A stretch of 64,000 nucleotides of DNA from Lonepinella koalarum (GCF_042926695.1 NZ_CP170642.1:2046001-2110000); one strand, 5' to 3'. Counted from the stretch's first letter, positions 8,501 to 19,665 are shown. The notes: generated by a model from the letters alone, not told the origin. Numbers and translations: made by a program.

Positions 8501-9751
8501 ATGAGTAACGTACAACAAACCTATCAACTCGCTCAACAACAATTTGCCGATATTGGTGTTGACACTGAAACTGCACTTAATTTATTAGATAAATTGCCTA
8601 TTTCTATGCACTGTTGGCAAGGTGATGATGTAGGCGGTTTTGAAAAAGGGGCTGGAAGCTTGACTGGCGGGATTCAAGCCACAGGGAATTATCCTGGCAA
8701 AGCCAGAACCGCGGTGGAATTGCGGGCAGATTTAGACAAAGCCATGTCTTTAATTCCGGGTAAAAAACGCTTGAATTTGCATGCGTCTTATTTGGAATCT
8801 GAACACAAAGTTGAACGCAATGAAATTAAACCCGAACATTTTGCCAACTGGGTGGACTGGGCGAAACAAAATCAGCTTGGTTTAGATTTTAACCCCACCT
8901 ATTTTTCTCACCCTTTAAGTGAAGAAGCCACGCTCACCCATGCCAATAAAGAAATTCGGGATTTCTGGATCGAACACGGCAAAGCCTGTCGCAAGATTTC
9001 CAAATATTTTGGTAAAGAATTAGGCACGGCATCGGTGATGAATATTTGGATTCCAGACGGCAGCAAAGATCTCGTGGTGGACAAATTCGCCCCACGCCAA
9101 CGTTTAGTGGAATCCTTAGATGCCATTATTAGCGAAAAAATCGATCCCCAATACCACATTGATGCGGTCGAAAGTAAATTATTCGGTATCGGGGTGGAAT
9201 CTTACACCGTGGGTTCAAATGAATTTTACGCCACTTACGCCGCCACTCGTGGCACGGCACTTTGCTTAGATGCAGGGCATTTCCACCCAACGGAATCCAT
9301 TGCCGACAAAATCTCCGCGGTGATGCCCTTTATTCAACATTTATTGCTCCACGTCAGCCGCCCTGTGCGTTGGGACAGCGATCATGTGGTGTTGTTAGAT
9401 GATGAAACCCAAGCCATCGCCAATGAAATTATCCGCAATCAATTATTCGACCGAGTGCATATCGGCTTGGATTTCTTTGATGCGTCCATTAACCGCATTG
9501 CCGCTTGGGTAATCGGCACTCGTAATATGCAAAAAGCCTTGCTCAAAGCCTTGCTTGAACCGACAGCACAATTACGCCAATTAGAAAATGCCCGAGATTT
9601 CACGGCTCGTCTTGCCTTATTGGAAGAGCAAAAATCCTTACCATGGCAAGCTGTGTGGGATATGTATTGCGAACGCCATAACGTGCCAGTGGGTCGCCGT
9701 TGGTTAGATGATGTGCGTGGCTATGAAAAAACCGTATTAAGTCAACGTTAA
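8501..9751 (+). CDS. rhaA: L-rhamnose isomerase
   Basis: A 416-residue TIM-barrel isomerase converting L-rhamnose to L-rhamnulose, close to the E. coli length of 419. Metal-site and substrate motifs are visible: SMHCWQGDDVGGFE near residue 36, LCLDAGHFHPTESIADK and RWDSDHVVLLDDET in the C-terminal half. Start at 8501 (MSNVQQTYQLA) follows AAGGAG with good spacing. It sits 11 nt after rhaB and 10 nt before rhaD, so translation is likely coordinated in one message. Confidence 0.97.
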   Translation: MSNVQQTYQLAQQQFADIGVDTETALNLLDKLPISMHCWQGDDVGGFEKGAGSLTGGIQATGNYPGKARTAVELRADLDKAMSLIPGKKRLNLHASYLESEHKVERNEIKPEHFANWVDWAKQNQLGLDFNPTYFSHPLSEEATLTHANKEIRDFWIEHGKACRKISKYFGKELGTASVMNIWIPDGSKDLVVDKFAPRQRLVESLDAIISEKIDPQYHIDAVESKLFGIGVESYTVGSNEFYATYAATRGTALCLDAGHFHPTESIADKISAVMPFIQHLLLHVSRPVRWDSDHVVLLDDETQAIANEIIRNQLFDRVHIGLDFFDASINRIAAWVIGTRNMQKALLKALLEPTAQLRQLENARDFTARLALLEEQKSLPWQAVWDMYCERHNVPVGRRWLDDVRGYEKTVLSQR

Positions 9752-9761
9752 GGAGAAAAAA

Positions 9762-10580
9762 ATGACCGCAATTTTAGAGTCTTGGTTTGTAAAAGGTATG
9801 GTAAAAGCCACCCATGACCTGTGGTTAAAAGGTTGGGACGAACGCAATGGCGGCAATGTGAGTTTCCGTTTGTTGGATTCAGATGTGGAGCCGTTTAAAA
9901 ACCAATTTGCTCCGAATCCACGTCATGAATTGATCACACAAGATGTTGCAGAAGTGGCAGGGCAATATTTTATCGTCACGGGATCAGGTAAATTTTTCCG
10001 TAACGTGATTTTAGATCCTGAAGATACCCTTGCTTTGATTCAAGTAGATGAACAAGGCAAAGGCTACTATGTTCTTTGGGGATTAAAAAATGGTGGCGTT
10101 GCCACGTCAGAGCTGGCGTCCCATTTGCAATCCCATATCGTGCGGATCAAAAAATCCAACGGGCAAGACAGAGTTATTATGCACTGCCACCCCACCAATT
10201 TAATCGCCTTAACCTATGTGTTACCGCTCGATGAAGTGACCTTTACCCGTGAATTATGGGAAATGAGTACGGAATCCTTAGTGGTGTTCCCAGACGGCGT
10301 GGGCGTATTGCCTTGGATGGTGCCAGGCATTGACGAAATCGGCTATGCCACCGCAGAAAAAATGGCAAAACACACCGTGGTGATTTGGCCATTCCATGGC
10401 GTTTTTGCTACAGGACCCAGCCTTGACGAAGCCTTTGGCTTAATCGACGTGGTGGAAAAATCATCGGAAATTTCAGTCAAAGTCATTTCTATGGGAGGCA
10501 AAAAACAAACCATTACCACGGAAAATTTCCATGCCTTAGCGAAACGTTTTGGGGTCGTGCCGATTCAAGGTGTGTTGTGA
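9762..10580 (+). CDS. rhaD: Rhamnulose-1-phosphate aldolase
   Basis: A 272-residue class II aldolase that splits L-rhamnulose 1-phosphate into dihydroxyacetone phosphate and L-lactaldehyde. The zinc ligands are visible in MHCHPTNLIAL and in WPFHGVFATG, and the phosphate-binding NGGNVSFR and VTGSGKFFRN segments lie in the N-terminal half. Length is as expected (E. coli 274). It follows rhaA by 10 nt with a GGAG ribosome-binding site. Its two products feed TpiA and FucO, both encoded in this window. Confidence 0.97.
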   Translation: MTAILESWFVKGMVKATHDLWLKGWDERNGGNVSFRLLDSDVEPFKNQFAPNPRHELITQDVAEVAGQYFIVTGSGKFFRNVILDPEDTLALIQVDEQGKGYYVLWGLKNGGVATSELASHLQSHIVRIKKSNGQDRVIMHCHPTNLIALTYVLPLDEVTFTRELWEMSTESLVVFPDGVGVLPWMVPGIDEIGYATAEKMAKHTVVIWPFHGVFATGPSLDEAFGLIDVVEKSSEISVKVISMGGKKQTITTENFHALAKRFGVVPIQGVL

Positions 10581-10639
10581 AAAAGTGCAGTTCTGATCTA
10601 ACCAATTTTTAACAAAAATCAATTATCAAGGAGTTCATT

Positions 10640-11674
10640 ATGGGTAGCTCAATTTTATTAGGTATCTTCTGGCACTTTATCGGTGCCACATCTGCGGCGT
10701 GCTTTTATGCACCCATGAAAAAAGTCACCAACTGGTCATGGGAAACCATGTGGGCAGTGGCAGGGATTTTCTCTTGGATCTTATTACCATGGAGCATTTC
10801 TTACTGGTTATTACCTGATTTCTGGGCATATTATGGATCGTTCTCCAGCAGTATTTTACTGCCTGTGTTCCTATTTGGGGCAATGTGGGGGATCGGTAAT
10901 GTGGGTTATGGTTTAACCATGCGTTATCTTGGTATGTCCATGGGGATCGGTGTTGCCATTGGCATCACCTTAATCATCGGCACATTAATGACCCCAATTT
11001 TACAAGGTCGTTTTGGTGAATTATTAGCCAGTAGTGGCGGTCAAATGACCTTAATCGGCGTGGTCGTTGCCGTGATTGGGGTGGCTATCGTGTCTTACGC
11101 AGGCTTGCTCAAAGAAAAAGTGTTGGGTGTGACCACGGAAGAATTTAACTTGAAAAAAGGTTTAGCCCTTGCCATCATGTGCGGTATTTTCTCCGCAGGT
11201 ATGTCTTTTGCTATGAGTGCCGCCACACCAATGCACGAAGCTGCCGCCAGCCTTGGCGTTGATCCACTATATGTCGCCTTACCAAGTTATGTGGTGATTA
11301 TGGGCGGTGGTGCGATTATCAACTTAAGTTTCTGTATTATCCGCTTAAAAACTCGTCCAGAATTGTCTTTCAAAGCTGATATGAGTGTCGTAAAAAGTTT
11401 ACTGTTCAGCAACATTTTGTTCTCCGCTATCGGGGGCATCATGTGGTATCTCCAATTCTTCTTCTACGCTTGGGGACATGCTAACGTGCCAGCGGAATAC
11501 GGCTTTATGAGCTGGATGTTACACATGAGCTTCTATGTATTGTGCGGTGGCATCGTGGGCTTAGTGTTAAAAGAATGGAACAACACAGGCACAAAACCAA
11601 CTCGAGTGCTTGTTATTGGTTGCTTGATTATTGTACTTGCAGCGAATATCGTGGGTTTAGGTATGGCGAATTAA
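10640..11674 (+). CDS. rhaT: L-rhamnose-proton symporter
   Basis: A 344-residue inner-membrane transporter of the RhaT family with about ten membrane helices. The N-terminal GSSILLGIFWHFIGATSAACF and the conserved PMKKVTNWSWETMW stretch are characteristic; the family length is 344. It imports L-rhamnose with protons. It lies 59 nt downstream of rhaD, the largest gap among the rha genes so far, and 34 nt before fucO, each with AAGGAG ribosome-binding sites. In E. coli rhaT is separate from rhaBAD; here it is inside the operon. Confidence 0.97.
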   Translation: MGSSILLGIFWHFIGATSAACFYAPMKKVTNWSWETMWAVAGIFSWILLPWSISYWLLPDFWAYYGSFSSSILLPVFLFGAMWGIGNVGYGLTMRYLGMSMGIGVAIGITLIIGTLMTPILQGRFGELLASSGGQMTLIGVVVAVIGVAIVSYAGLLKEKVLGVTTEEFNLKKGLALAIMCGIFSAGMSFAMSAATPMHEAAASLGVDPLYVALPSYVVIMGGGAIINLSFCIIRLKTRPELSFKADMSVVKSLLFSNILFSAIGGIMWYLQFFFYAWGHANVPAEYGFMSWMLHMSFYVLCGGIVGLVLKEWNNTGTKPTRVLVIGCLIIVLAANIVGLGMAN

Positions 11675-11708
11675 ATTACCATTATTTTTTCAAAATAAGG
11701 AGTTCATT

Positions 11709-12860
11709 ATGTCTCATAGATTTATTTTAAACGAAACCTCTTATTTCGGCGCTGGCTCTATTATTAACGTGGTAACAGAAGTACAAAAACGTGGTTTTAA
11801 AAAAGCATTAATTGTGACAGATAAACCTTTAGTACAATTCAAAGTTGTGGAAAAAGTGACCGCACTTTTAGATCAAGCTAATTTAGTTTATGAAATCTTT
11901 GATGAAGTATTACCCAATCCAACTATGACGGTTGTAGAACTTGGTGTAGCAAAATTTAAAGCCAGTGGGGCAGATTACTTGATTTCTATCGGTGGCGGTT
12001 CTCCACAAGATACGGCAAAGGCGATTGGTATTATTATCAACAATCCTGAATTTGCCGATATTCGTAGCCTTGAAGGTGTTGCTCCGACTAAAAAACCAGC
12101 GGTACCAACCATTGCAATAGCCACCACGGCAGGTACTGCTGCAGAAGTCACCATTAACTATGTGATTACTGATGAAGAAAATAAACGCAAATTCGTTTGT
12201 GTCGATCCTCATTCGATTCCACAAGTAGCGATTATTGATAGCGATATGATGGCGAGTATGCCACCGTCACTAAAAGCAGCGACTGGCGTGGATGCGTTAA
12301 CTCATGCTATTGAAGGTTATATCACTTTGGGAGCGTGGGAGCTTTCGGATATGTTCCATTTAAAAGCCATTGAAATTATTGCCCGTTCTTTGCGTGCTTC
12401 GGTTAACGGTGAGCAGCAAGGGGTTGAAGATATGGCATTAGGACAATATGTGGCTGGTATGGGATTTTCTAATGTTGGGCTGGGTTTAGTGCATGGTATG
12501 GCTCACCCATTAGGTGCGTTTTATAACACACCTCACGGCGTAGCCAATGCAGTATTATTACCACATATTATGCAATACAATGCTGAATTTACCGGCGATA
12601 AATATCGTGATATTGCAAAAGCAATGGGGGTAAAAAATACAGAGAATATGACAATTGAACAAGCAAGAGTGGCTGCCATTGAAGCCGTCAGACAATTGAG
12701 CAAAGATGTGCATATTCCAGCAACATTACGTGAGCTAAATGTGAAAGAAGATGATATTCCAGCGTTGGCACAAGCTGCCTTGGATGATGTTTGTACAGGT
12801 GGCAATCCTCGTAAAGCAACATTAGCTGAAATCGAAAATTTATATCGTGCTATTTATTAG
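11709..12860 (+). CDS. fucO: Lactaldehyde reductase (1,2-propanediol oxidoreductase)
   Basis: A 383-residue iron-dependent group III alcohol dehydrogenase. The NAD-binding ISIGGGSPQDTAKAIG, the TTAGTAAEVTINYVI stretch and the metal ligands in GVDALTHAIEGY and GMAHPLGAFYNTPHG match FucO closely. It reduces L-lactaldehyde, the second product of RhaD, to L-1,2-propanediol with NADH, allowing fermentative rhamnose use. In E. coli fucO belongs to the fucose regulon; placement here between rhaT and rhaM dedicates it to rhamnose. It is 34 nt after rhaT and 9 nt before rhaM. Confidence 0.95.
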   Translation: MSHRFILNETSYFGAGSIINVVTEVQKRGFKKALIVTDKPLVQFKVVEKVTALLDQANLVYEIFDEVLPNPTMTVVELGVAKFKASGADYLISIGGGSPQDTAKAIGIIINNPEFADIRSLEGVAPTKKPAVPTIAIATTAGTAAEVTINYVITDEENKRKFVCVDPHSIPQVAIIDSDMMASMPPSLKAATGVDALTHAIEGYITLGAWELSDMFHLKAIEIIARSLRASVNGEQQGVEDMALGQYVAGMGFSNVGLGLVHGMAHPLGAFYNTPHGVANAVLLPHIMQYNAEFTGDKYRDIAKAMGVKNTENMTIEQARVAAIEAVRQLSKDVHIPATLRELNVKEDDIPALAQAALDDVCTGGNPRKATLAEIENLYRAIY

Positions 12861-12869
12861 GAGGAAGTC

Positions 12870-13184
12870 ATGCTCAGAAAAGGTTTTGTTATGCAAGTCA
12901 ATCCAGACTGCCATGCTGAATATAAAAAACGCCACGATGAGATTTTTCCTGAATTAGTGGAAGAATTAAAATCACACGGTGCACACCATTATTCGATTTT
13001 TCTGGATAAACAACGCAATTTATTATTTGCGTATGTAGAAATTGAAGATGAAGATCGTTGGAACGCCGTTTCCAAAACGGCGGCTTGCCAAAAATGGTGG
13101 GCTTTTATGAAAGATATTATGCCATCTAATCCTGATAACAGCCCAATTTCTGAAGAATTGGCACAGGTGTTTTATTTGGAGTAA
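12870..13184 (+). CDS. rhaM: L-rhamnose mutarotase
   Basis: A 104-residue RhaM/YiiL family protein that interconverts alpha and beta anomers of L-rhamnose so that RhaA receives its preferred form. The family pattern is present: RKGFVMQVNPDCHAEYKKRH near the N-terminus with the catalytic His, and a C-terminal KWWAFMKDIM segment. Start at 12870 follows AGGAGG with good spacing. It ends the operon; a long GC-rich hairpin lies just after it at 13199-13231. Confidence 0.95.
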   Translation: MLRKGFVMQVNPDCHAEYKKRHDEIFPELVEELKSHGAHHYSIFLDKQRNLLFAYVEIEDEDRWNAVSKTAACQKWWAFMKDIMPSNPDNSPISEELAQVFYLE

Positions 13185-13195
13185 ATCTGATACGT

Positions 13196-13631
13196 TTAGG
13201 ATGAGAACATCTGTAAGATGCTCTCATCCTCCAACACTGAAACATCAAAGACTGACAACGAATTATCTCCCAAACAAAGAATATAGCTACTAAACAATAC
13301 ACATCCGTCATCATCTAGTGTAGCCTGATGATAGAACTTATTAAATTCCGATAACGTTGACTTATAGTTTATTGTTAGTAGCCAATTAATTTCGCTATCT
13401 CTACTCTTAACTACCGCCAAATATCCGTCATACCGAAAAAGTAATATATTATCTCTTTCCTGCTCTACAGATACATTTTCCCGAACCTGTAAATGACTTG
13501 CCAATCATATCTTTTATCTCAGACGAAATCCAATTTTCCTTTACTTCAACCATCTCAGCTACAACAAAGCTATTCACACCAAGCATCAATATAATAAATA
13601 ACAAAGGATTGTAAAATAATTTAATTAGCAT
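13196..13631 (-). pseudogene. Frameshifted gene for an exported protein of unknown function
   Basis: Two overlapping frames on the minus strand make one protein if a single base is removed. The 5' frame (13449-13631) starts with a Sec signal peptide (LLFIILMLGVNSFVVA, likely cut before EM). The 3' frame (13196-13504) continues with VSVEQERDNILLFRYDGYLAVVK and ends ILQMFSS. The switch fits the run TTTTCCC at 13475-13481 (GGGAAAA on the coding strand): dropping one G or A joins them into about 143 residues. I do not recognise the family. It may be a recent pseudogene, a phase-variable gene or a base-call error. It lies between the rhamnose operon and the rRNA terminator. Confidence 0.6.
13199..13231. 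terminator. Hairpin at end of rha operon
   Basis: AGGATGAGA and TCTCATCCT form a 9-bp stem that continues inward after one mismatch (CATCT/AGATG). There is no T-tract on the plus strand, so termination is uncertain. It overlaps the last codons of the convergent frameshifted gene. Confidence 0.45.
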
Positions 13632-13662
13632 AAACGCCTTTTAATCTTCTAATTAAGCTGCC

Positions 13663-13689
13663 GTATGGGCGTATTACATACGCCCATAC
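13663..13689. repeat. Palindrome, GGGCGTAT type
   Basis: An 11-bp perfect inverted repeat, GTATGGGCGTA and TACGCCCATAC with a 5-nt loop. It shares the GGGCGTAT core with the copies at 13731 and 19647 and lies just past the 5' end of the frameshifted exported-protein gene. Confidence 0.7.
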
Positions 13690-13730
13690 TCGATCTATTT
13701 TTTCTCAAATCATGGAAATATCACGTTTTA

Positions 13731-13749
13731 GGGCGTATGCAATACGCCC
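13731..13749. repeat. Palindrome GGGCGTATGCAATACGCCC
   Basis: A 19-nt sequence with an 8-bp perfect stem, identical to the copy at 19647-19665 on the other side of the rRNA operon. It looks like a dispersed extragenic palindrome. Confidence 0.75.
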
Positions 13750-13799
13750 CTACTCATCTTGTTCGTGCAACCTATTTTTTGAAGATGTTGAAGGAAATA

Positions 13800-13839
13800 T
13801 AAAAAGACAAAACCCCAGTCACTCTCGTAACTGGGGTTC
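13800..13839 (-). terminator. rRNA operon terminator
   Basis: AACCCCAGT and ACTGGGGTT with a 10-nt loop form a strong stem, followed on the minus strand by TTTTGTCTTTTT. It lies about 15 nt after the 5S 3' end and is a classical intrinsic terminator for the rrn operon. Confidence 0.92.
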
Positions 13840-13853
13840 GCTTTAAATTAAAA

Positions 13854-13968
13854 CCTGATGGTGACCTACTCTCACATTGGGAGACCCAACACTACCATCG
13901 GCATCACAGCATTTCACTTCTGAGTTCGGCATGGAGTCAGGTGGCGCTACTGCATTATGACCATCAGA
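13854..13968 (-). rRNA. rrf: 5S ribosomal RNA
   Basis: About 115 nt on the minus strand. The conserved segment CCATGCCGAACTCAGAAGTG and the loop E/helix region ATGGTAGTGTTGGGTCTCCC are present, and the two ends (TCTGATGG and CCATCAGG) pair as helix I. It is the last RNA of the operon, 214 nt downstream of the 23S end. Confidence 0.95.
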
Positions 13969-14182
13969 AATCAGGGTTCAGATGACAGGGTTTCAGACGG
14001 CAGTGCCGTGCTTTTTTTTCCTGTATCTTACTTAATTCTTTCCATTTTTTTTATTCTTTAAATTTGAAACAAGCTGTTTTTTCTGAGTTTCTTTTCGTCT
14101 TTGTTATTCTTTCTCTCAAGTTCGTTCAACTGTCATCTGACTCCTGCCATCTGACCCCTGAACACCAAACCACTTGAGGTTG
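13969..14182 (-). other. 23S-5S spacer with processing repeats
   Basis: No gene. The spacer holds one copy of the CAGATGACAG module at 13971-14002 beside the 5S 5' end and an inverted copy at 14129-14163 beside the 23S 3' end. The second pairs with the module upstream of the 23S 5' end (17517-17550) to close the pre-23S processing stem. The rest is T-rich on the plus strand. Confidence 0.7.
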
Positions 14183-14516
14183 TATGGTTAAGCCTCTCGG
14201 GCAATTAGTACTGGTTAGCTCAACGGCTCGCACCGCTTACACACCCAGCCTATCTACGTCTTAGTCTTAAACAACCCTTACACTTTTAAAAAGTGGGATG
14301 ACTCATCTTATGGCAAGTTTCGTGCTTAGATGCTTTCAGCACTTATCTCTTCCGCATTTAGCTACCCAGCAATGCTTCTGGCGAAACAACTGGAACACCA
14401 GTGATGCGTCCACTCCGGTCCTCTCGTACTAGGAGCAGCCCCACTCAATCATCCAACGCCCACGGCAGATAGGGACCGAACTGTCTCACGACGTTCTAAA
14501 CCCAGCTCGCGTACCA

Positions 14517-14550
<34 letters not shown>

Positions 14551-14551
14551 A

Positions 14552-14594
<43 letters not shown>

Positions 14595-14649
14595 ACCGCC
14601 GTCGATATGAACTCTTGGGCGGTATCAGCCTGTTATCCCCGGAGTACCT

Positions 14650-14680
<31 letters not shown>

Positions 14681-14681
14681 A

Positions 14682-14734
<53 letters not shown>

Positions 14735-14801
14735 GCAGTTAAGCTTGCTTTTACCATTGCACTAACCTGACGATGTCCGACCGTCATTAGCAAACCTTCG
14801 T

Positions 14802-14844
<43 letters not shown>

Positions 14845-15106
14845 ACCCACCAGACACTGTCCGAGACCGCGTTCCGCAATCTTCGTTAGAACATCAAACG
14901 TTAAAGGGTGGTATTTCAAGGACGACTCCACAAGAACTGGCGTTCCTGCTTCTAAGTCTCCCACCTATCCTACACATCAAAATTCAAGGTTCAGTGTCAA
15001 GCTATAGTAAAGGTTCACGGGGTCTTTCCGTCTAGCCGCGGGTACACCGCATCTTCACGGCGATTTCAATTTCACTGAGTCTCGGGTGGAGACAGCCTGG
15101 CCATCA

Positions 15107-15188
<82 letters not shown>

Positions 15189-15903
15189 TGGGGCTTCGAT
15201 CAGGAGCTTCTCTTGCGATAACACCATCAATTAACCTTCCAGCACCGGGCAGGCATCACACCCTATACGTCCACTTTCGTGTTTGCAGAGTGCTGTGTTT
15301 TTAATAAACAGTTGCAGCCAGCTGGTATCTTCGACCGGTTCAACCTTCGTGAGTTAATCACTACAATCTACGCCGGCGCACCTTCTCCCGAAGTTACGGT
15401 GCTATTTTGCCTAGTTCCTTCACCCGAGTTCTCTCAAGCGCCTGAGTATTCTCTACCTGACCACCTGTGTCGGTTTTCAGTACGGTTTAGATAAATCTGA
15501 AGCTTAGTGGCTTTTCCTGGAAGTGTGGTATCAATTACTTCTTTCCCTTGGGAAATCGTCATCACGCCTTAGTGTTGAATGGAAGTTCGGATTTGCCTAA
15601 ACTTCCCACCTACACGCTTAAACGTACATATCCAACAGTACGCTAACCTAACCTACTCCGTCCCCACATCGCAACTTTACCAAGTACGGGAATATTAACC
15701 CGTTTCCCATCGACTACGCTTTTCAGCCTCGCCTTAGGGGCCGACTCACCCTGCCCCGATTAACGTTGGACAGGAACCCTTGGTCTTCCGGCGAACGAGT
15801 TTTTCACTCGTTTTATCGTTACTTATGTCAGCATTCGCACTTGTGATACGTCCAGCAAACCTCTCGATTCACCTTCTTCCGCTTACACAACGCTCCCCTA
15901 CCC

Positions 15904-16332
15904 TGTCAGGGGTCAGATTACAGGTTTCAGACGGCAGTTTTATCTACCCTTTTACCTAAACCTTGCAACATTTTTGCAATTTCTTCGTATTCATTACGCC
16001 ATCTTTGCCATTGTTGCTCCGCTATATAACCTAAGTCTAAACAGTATCTTAACCATACTCTCATTTCATCAGCACTGCCTATTGCCATTCCGATAAAACG
16101 ATTAAAAACCAGCCTGAGAGCGTTTTCTCGCAAAACCTTCTGCTATATTTGCACAAATACTTTTGCTTGCTCTTCTTATTTGGTCTGCTAAACCATATTG
16201 CTCATGCTTTGGAAAATCTAAACTTGCCTTATGCAATTCTAAAGAAATCTTATAACTTCTTTGAAACACTTGCAAATCTTCAAATTTCATTACCATACTG
16301 TTATCTGACTCCTGTAATCTGACCCCTGAAAG
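15904..16332 (-). other. 23S rRNA intervening sequence in helix 45
   Basis: About 430 nt not found in standard 23S rRNA. It is bounded by a perfect 19-bp inverted repeat (TCAGGGGTCAGATTACAGG, 15906-15924 against its complement at 16312-16330) that extends with mismatches to about 32 bp. It therefore forms a long stem typical of RNase III-processed intervening sequences. Inside lies a frameshifted four-helix-bundle ORF in the same direction as the rRNA. Confidence 0.93.
15927..16296 (-). pseudogene. Intervening-sequence four-helix-bundle protein, frameshifted
   Basis: Two minus-strand frames, 16102-16296 and 15927-16133, belong to one protein of the 23S intervening-sequence (S23 / four helix bundle) family. 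The first gives FEDLQVFQRSYKISLELHKA and SICANIAEGFARK; the second gives NRFIGMAIGSADEMRVWLRY and EEIAKMLQGL. Removing one T from the five-T run (plus-strand A run at 16104-16108) joins them as ...SQAGFNRFIGM..., an intact protein of about 122 residues, the usual family length. The role of these proteins is unknown; they occur encoded in intervening sequences and elsewhere in bacterial genomes. As read, the ORF is broken. Confidence 0.88.
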
Positions 16333-16410
16333 CCGCAGCTTCGGTGCTATATTTTAGCCCCGTTACATCTTCCGCGCAGGCCGACTCGACTAGTGAGCTA
16401 TTACGCTTTC

Positions 16411-16442
<32 letters not shown>

Positions 16443-16489
16443 TAGCTGTCTAAGCCTTCCCACTTCGTTTCCCACTTAATATAGACTTT

Positions 16490-16522
<33 letters not shown>

Positions 16523-17491
16523 CTTCACGATGGACGTTAGCACCCACCGTGTGTCTCCTATGCATTACTCTTCGGTATTCGCAGTTTGCATCGGGTTGGT
16601 AATCCGGGATGGACCCCTAGCCGAAACAGTGCTCTACCCCCGAAGGTATTCACATAAGGCTCTACCTAAATAGATTTCGGGGAGAACCAGCTATCTCCCG
16701 GTTTGATTGGCCTTTCACCCCCAGCCACAAGTCATCCGCTAATTTTTCAACATTAGTCGGTTCGGTCCTCCAGTTAGTGTTACCCAACCTTCAACCTGCC
16801 CATGGCTAGATCACCGGGTTTCGGGTCTATACCTTGCAACTACTCGCCCAGTTAAGACTCGGTTTCCCTTCGGCTACCCTATTCGGTTAACCTCGCTACA
16901 AAATATAAGTCGCTGACCCATTATACAAAAGGTACGCAGTCACCTTACGGCTCCCACTGCTTGTACGTACACGGTTTCAGGTTCTATTTCACTCCCCTCA
17001 CTGGGGTTCTTTTCGCCTTTCCTTCACAGTACTGGTTCACTATCGGTCAATCAGGAGTATTTAGCCTTGGAGGATGGTCCCCCCATCTTCAAACAGGATA
17101 TCACGTGTCCCGCCCTACTTCTCGTTAGCTTAGTACCACAATAAAATTTTCAGATACGGGACTATCACCCCCTACGGTTGAGCTTCCCAGCTCATTCTCT
17201 TAATTTTACTGCTATTACTAACTGGCTCTTCCACTTTCGCTCGCCGCTACTCACGGAATCTCGGTTGATTTCTTTTCCTCGGGGTACTTAGATGTTTCAG
17301 TTCTCCCGGTTTGCCTTGTTAACCTATGTATTCAGTTAACAATAGTAGATTCTTCATCTACTGGGTTTCCCCATTCGGATATCTTGGATTAAACGCTTCT
17401 TATCAACTCATCCAAGCTTTTCGCAGATTAGCACGTCCTTCTTCGCCTCTGATTGCCTAGGCATCCACCGTGTACGCTTAGTCACTTAACC

Positions 17492-17764
17492 ATACAACCT
17501 GAAGTGCTTTGCAGCACAGGTTTCAGATGACAGGATTCAGACGACAGTCTGATACCTTTTCTATCTTTAAACCTGCTTACTTTAGGTTGATTTTAATAAC
17601 TAGACTTGTGTGCTTTTGTTCACACAAGATTTTTACTCAAACGTTGAGTCATCTAACAATCATCAATAGCAACACTGCTATCTGACCATTGTCATCTGAA
17701 CTCTGTTTTCAGCTTGTTTCCAAATTTTTAAAGAACATTAAGATAATCAAAAATCATCTTTAGA
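17492..17764 (-). other. tRNA-Glu to 23S spacer with processing repeats
   Basis: No protein gene. A CAGATGACAG-type module lies at 17517-17550 beside the 23S 5' end, and an opposite-orientation module (ATCTGACCATTGTCATCTGA) at 17670-17700. A boxA-like antitermination element (TTCTTTAAAAATTTGG on the minus strand) lies at about 17720-17737, as in other proteobacterial 16S-23S spacers. Confidence 0.7.
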
Positions 17765-17840
17765 TGGCGTCCCCACGGGGATTCGAACCCCGGTTACCGC
17801 CGTGAAAGGGCGATGTCCTAGGCCTCTAGACGATGGGGAC
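17765..17840 (-). tRNA. tRNA-Glu (anticodon UUC)
   Basis: A 76-nt cloverleaf on the minus strand: GTCCCCATCGTCTAGAGG at the 5' end, anticodon loop CCTTTCACG with UUC, T arm GGGGTTCGAATCCCC, and an encoded CCA. It lies in the 16S-23S spacer and is co-transcribed with the rRNAs. Confidence 0.97.
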
Positions 17841-18051
17841 AACAGTTAAAGATAATCTTTTGTCTTCGCACTTCTTTTTTTCATTCATTTCTTGCCCGAC
17901 CTAGTAAGCAAATAAAAGCGCGGTCTTTTTTTCGTTCATTTTTACCAAACAATCTGTGTGAACACTTGCTATCGCTTCAAGTTTCTTGGGTATCAATAAC
18001 AAAGTCAAATCAGCTCACTGCCATCTGACACCTGTTATCTGACCACTGATA
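17841..18051 (-). other. 16S to tRNA-Glu spacer
   Basis: No protein gene. It holds a two-fold repeat module (GCCATCTGACACCTGTTATCTGACC) at 18020-18044, immediately beside the 16S 3' end, in the same family as the 23S-flanking and intervening-sequence stems. Confidence 0.65.
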
Positions 18052-19590
<1,539 letters not shown>

Positions 19591-19646
19591 AAGTTTTTTT
19601 TAAACTTAATCAAGTTCAATCGCTCAATAAATACTGACTTTTGCAA

Positions 19647-19665
19647 GGGCGTATGCAATACGCCC
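19647..19665. repeat. Palindrome GGGCGTATGCAATACGCCC in the 16S leader
   Basis: Identical 19-nt palindrome to 13731-13749. It lies about 60 nt upstream of mature 16S, inside the leader transcript, so it would form a hairpin in pre-rRNA. Confidence 0.75.

Noticed and set aside
11910..12805. Minus-strand frames within fucO
   Set aside because: Antisense shadows of a strongly conserved gene.
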